The notes under the pieces: generated by a model
The model's database searches: none
Seen by the model: the letters and a program-made list of their open reading frames with translations, nothing else
Told to the model about the DNA's origin: nothing
Program-made: the position numbers and the translations under genes
Part shown: positions 6,581-7,876 of the stretch, one piece after another
Numbering within the stretch: position 1 is the stretch's first letter
Layout: every line of letters begins with the position of its first letter
Source: an uncultured Treponema sp.
Lineage (GTDB): Bacteria; Spirochaetota; Spirochaetia; Treponematales; Treponemataceae
Assembly (NCBI GenBank): GCA_947165795.1
Contig: CAMVBP010000091.1
Span: forward strand, 1 to 7,876
Length of the DNA: 7,876 nucleotides
Reading direction: 5' to 3'

Positions 6581-7483
6581 TTATGCTTCTTTGTGATAAG
6601 GTTTTAAAATCTCTACAAGTTTTTCTTTCTTAAACAAAGTTGCATAAGTATAAGCGCTCATTCCCATCATATCTTTAACATCGGGGTCGGCACCATTTTC
6701 TGCAAGAATTCTTACAAGATTTTCGCGGTTTGCACCAACAGCAAGAATTAAATTACACTGCCCTTCTTTATTAATTGTATTAAGCTGTGCACCTTTAGAA
6801 ATAAGGAACTTTGTAATTTTTTCATTACCTCTCCATACGGCATCCATTACGGCAGTATAACCACGGTCTTCGGATACGGCATCGAGTTCAGCGCCTAAGT
6901 CAAGCAGCATTTCTACAAATTCAAAATTATCGTTACGGCAGGCAATGTTGAGCATTGGAGTTCCTGTATCATCGCGGGAATTAACGCTCATTCCAGCCTC
7001 TAAGAAATCATTAACAATTTCAATTTTATTCTTTGCAATATAAGTTCCAAAGCAGTCAGAAGTAAACGGAATTCCACGGTCAAGAAGTTTATTTTTTGCA
7101 AGACGTTTTTTTGCAGCTTCGGAAATTTTCTTATAGTCTTTTTTAAGCTTATTTTCAAAATCATCCGGAGAAGAAAGAATAATCAGATCATCACAGAACA
7201 ATTCATTCTTTTCCAATTCTTTAATATTTGTAAGCAAAGGAATTCTTTCGCAAGCAACAAATCCTGAAAGCGAAATTAAAGAAAAAACAGTATCTTCAAT
7301 TGATTTTTTATTTTCGCAGTAAACAATTATAGAAGCAAAACCTTTAAATGCTTTTTTCTGTTTTTTAAGCTGCTCAATTTCAAACGAAGAGACTACACAT
7401 TTATTTTTTTTATCCAGCAATTCCAATTGTGAAGTGATTTTTTGTGTAAAAATCTGACTGTCAGTAATAATTAACCATTTCAT
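6581..7483 (-). CDS. Ankyrin-repeat protein with N-terminal alpha/beta domain
   Basis: Predicted soluble protein of 300 aa with no signal peptide or membrane segment; partner and function are unknown. Seen: residues 1-115 alternate short hydrophobic strands (WLIITD, CVVSS, ASIIVY, RIPLLTN, DLIILSS) with charged helices, a Rossmann- or receiver-like pattern that I cannot assign to a named family. A Lys-rich linker (112-132) leads to ankyrin repeats at about 139-169 (degenerate), 172-202 (GTPMLNIA), 206-237 (GYTAVMDAV), 240-270 and 273-297 (partial cap). Ankyrin repeats bind proteins, so a regulatory or scaffold role is the most that can be inferred. Start: ATG 7483 is chosen because a consensus promoter ends just before it. 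The frame stays open upstream to 7624, but that extension is antisense to a recombinase remnant and is not protein-like. No Shine-Dalgarno sequence is visible. Transcribed alone, convergent with iorB. Confidence 0.85.
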   Translation of the reverse strand: MKWLIITDSQIFTQKITSQLELLDKKNKCVVSSFEIEQLKKQKKAFKGFASIIVYCENKKSIEDTVFSLISLSGFVACERIPLLTNIKELEKNELFCDDLIILSSPDDFENKLKKDYKKISEAAKKRLAKNKLLDRGIPFTSDCFGTYIAKNKIEIVNDFLEAGMSVNSRDDTGTPMLNIACRNDNFEFVEMLLDLGAELDAVSEDRGYTAVMDAVWRGNEKITKFLISKGAQLNTINKEGQCNLILAVGANRENLVRILAENGADPDVKDMMGMSAYTYATLFKKEKLVEILKPYHKEA

Positions 7484-7490
7484 AAACTTA

Positions 7491-7519
7491 ATTATAAATC
7501 GAATTATATAATAAAACAA
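7491..7519 (-). promoter_or_regulatory. Ankyrin-gene promoter, probably giving a leaderless transcript
   Basis: On the minus strand a perfect TATAAT (7496-7491) lies 17 nt after TTGTTT (7519-7514, three of six -35 bases). Exactly 7 nt separate TATAAT from ATG 7483, so initiation would fall at or next to the start codon, as at iorA. A second TATAAT at 7508-7503 lacks a -35 partner and would give a leader of about 12 nt. Confidence 0.55.
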
Positions 7520-7522
7520 GTA

Positions 7523-7698
7523 TGGTTTTGCGCAACTTACCTTGCGAACATGACTGACATGAAAAATGTACAGGCTATACTTGGGCACACTACACCAGCA
7601 ATGACTAAGCAATATGCTAACCACATATGACAGACGAACACTTAGATTCTATCCGTGATATTTTTCAACAATGTCGACAGACTATAATTGCGGCTTAG
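7523..7698 (+). pseudogene. Tyrosine recombinase (integrase) C-terminal remnant, truncated and frameshifted
   Basis: From about 7523 the frame encodes a stretch close to the C-terminal end of phage-type integrases: CATYLAN, then NVQAILGHTT with the active-site His (LGH), then TKQYA with the presumed nucleophile Tyr, stopping at TGA 7628-7630. The catalytic domain upstream, including both active-site arginines and the HxxR histidine, is absent and the sequence to the left is unrelated. At 7625-7628 the bases ATAT look like a duplicated AT: removing two bases joins YANH to a second frame (7627-7698, MTDEHLDSIRDIF onward, ending TAG) that reads as a natural integrase tail. It is therefore broken twice. 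Alternatively that second frame is an unrelated 23-codon ORF. The remnant marks a past mobile-element insertion next to the ankyrin gene; no att repeats were identified. Confidence 0.75.
7683..7688 (+). promoter_or_regulatory. Candidate -10 box for the small membrane-peptide ORF
   Basis: A perfect TATAAT lies 47 nt before the ATG of the small ORF. The matching -35 position (7660-7665) reads ATTTTT, which is poor, so the assignment rests mainly on the -10 box and on the strong ribosome binding site downstream. Confidence 0.35.
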
Positions 7699-7735
7699 TA
7701 TTATAAAACACCATAACTATAAAGGAGTCGAAATA

Positions 7736-7840
7736 ATGCAGATAATGCAAATAATATTATATTTCCTTTTGATATTAATTTTTTTTTGTTTTTATAATTT
7801 TCAAAAACAAAAACATAAGCAAAAGCAAGAGAAAGAATAA
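7736..7840 (+). CDS. Small single-span membrane peptide (34 aa)
   Basis: I recognise no family. Seen: ATG 7736 preceded by AAAGGAG (7721-7727) with an 8-nt spacer, the best ribosome binding site in the window together with that of holB, and closed by TAA. Residues 3-22 are almost wholly hydrophobic (Ile, Leu, Phe, Tyr), one membrane helix. Residues 23-34 are a polar tail of alternating Gln/Lys ending in Glu-Lys-Glu. The layout (short hydrophobic helix plus charged tail) is seen in type I toxins, small phage membrane proteins and regulatory micropeptides; nothing here decides between them. It follows the integrase remnant, so it may be cargo of the same lost element (inference). The low-complexity, A-rich tail is a reason for caution. 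Confidence 0.5.
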   Translation: MQIMQIILYFLLILIFFCFYNFQKQKHKQKQEKE

Positions 7841-7876
7841 TAGCAATATGTATAAATAAGGTTCCTGATTCAAATA

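Noticed and set aside
7484..7624. N-terminal extension of the ankyrin protein by 47 codons to a start at 7624
   Set aside because: It crosses the ankyrin promoter and is antisense to the integrase remnant; the encoded residues are aromatic- and Cys-rich without domain character, while ATG 7483 begins a regular strand.
7523..7630. A functional small integrase
   Set aside because: Only about 36 codons remain, with no arginines of the active site and no DNA-binding arm, so it cannot be active.

Overview
The window looks like a chromosomal piece of a treponeme-type spirochete. This rests on AT-rich coding sequence, a murG–cvpA–holB–histidine kinase gene order that I recall (from memory, unchecked) as resembling the TP0519–TP0523 neighbourhood of Treponema pallidum, and an anaerobic indolepyruvate:ferredoxin oxidoreductase typical of amino-acid-fermenting, host-associated species. 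The species cannot be fixed from sequence reading alone.

Left part (1–4002, all on the minus strand, read right to left): murG (lipid II synthesis), a CvpA-family membrane protein, holB (DNA polymerase III delta' clamp-loader subunit) and a cytoplasmic PAS-containing sensor histidine kinase that runs off the left edge inside its ATP-binding domain. The spacings are 2 bp, 9 bp and a 16-bp overlap, and the holB ribosome binding site overlaps the stop codon of the gene before it. This is one tightly packed operon combining cell-wall synthesis, a membrane protein, replication and signalling.

Centre (4003–6576): a 44-bp divergent promoter region separates murG from iorA–iorB on the plus strand. 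The two Ior subunits form the enzyme that oxidatively decarboxylates aryl-pyruvates to aryl-acetyl-CoA with reduction of ferredoxin. iorA has a near-consensus promoter placed so close to its ATG that the transcript is probably leaderless. iorA also carries a GC-rich insertion of about 100 bp, built from perfect inverted repeats, that stays in frame and adds about 36 Ala/Ser/Arg/Pro-rich residues.

Right part (6577–7876): an ankyrin-repeat protein on the minus strand converges on iorB with only 4 bp between stop codons. Its own promoter sits at the same distance from its ATG as that of iorA. From 7484 to 7735 there is no intact gene. This stretch holds the ankyrin promoter, a broken tyrosine-recombinase C-terminus (5'-truncated, with an apparent 2-bp duplication that shifts its frame) and a consensus -10 box. 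It is followed by a 34-codon ORF for a small single-span membrane peptide with a strong ribosome binding site. I see nothing further in 7841–7876. No rRNA, tRNA, CRISPR array, intact insertion sequence or convincing intrinsic terminator was seen.
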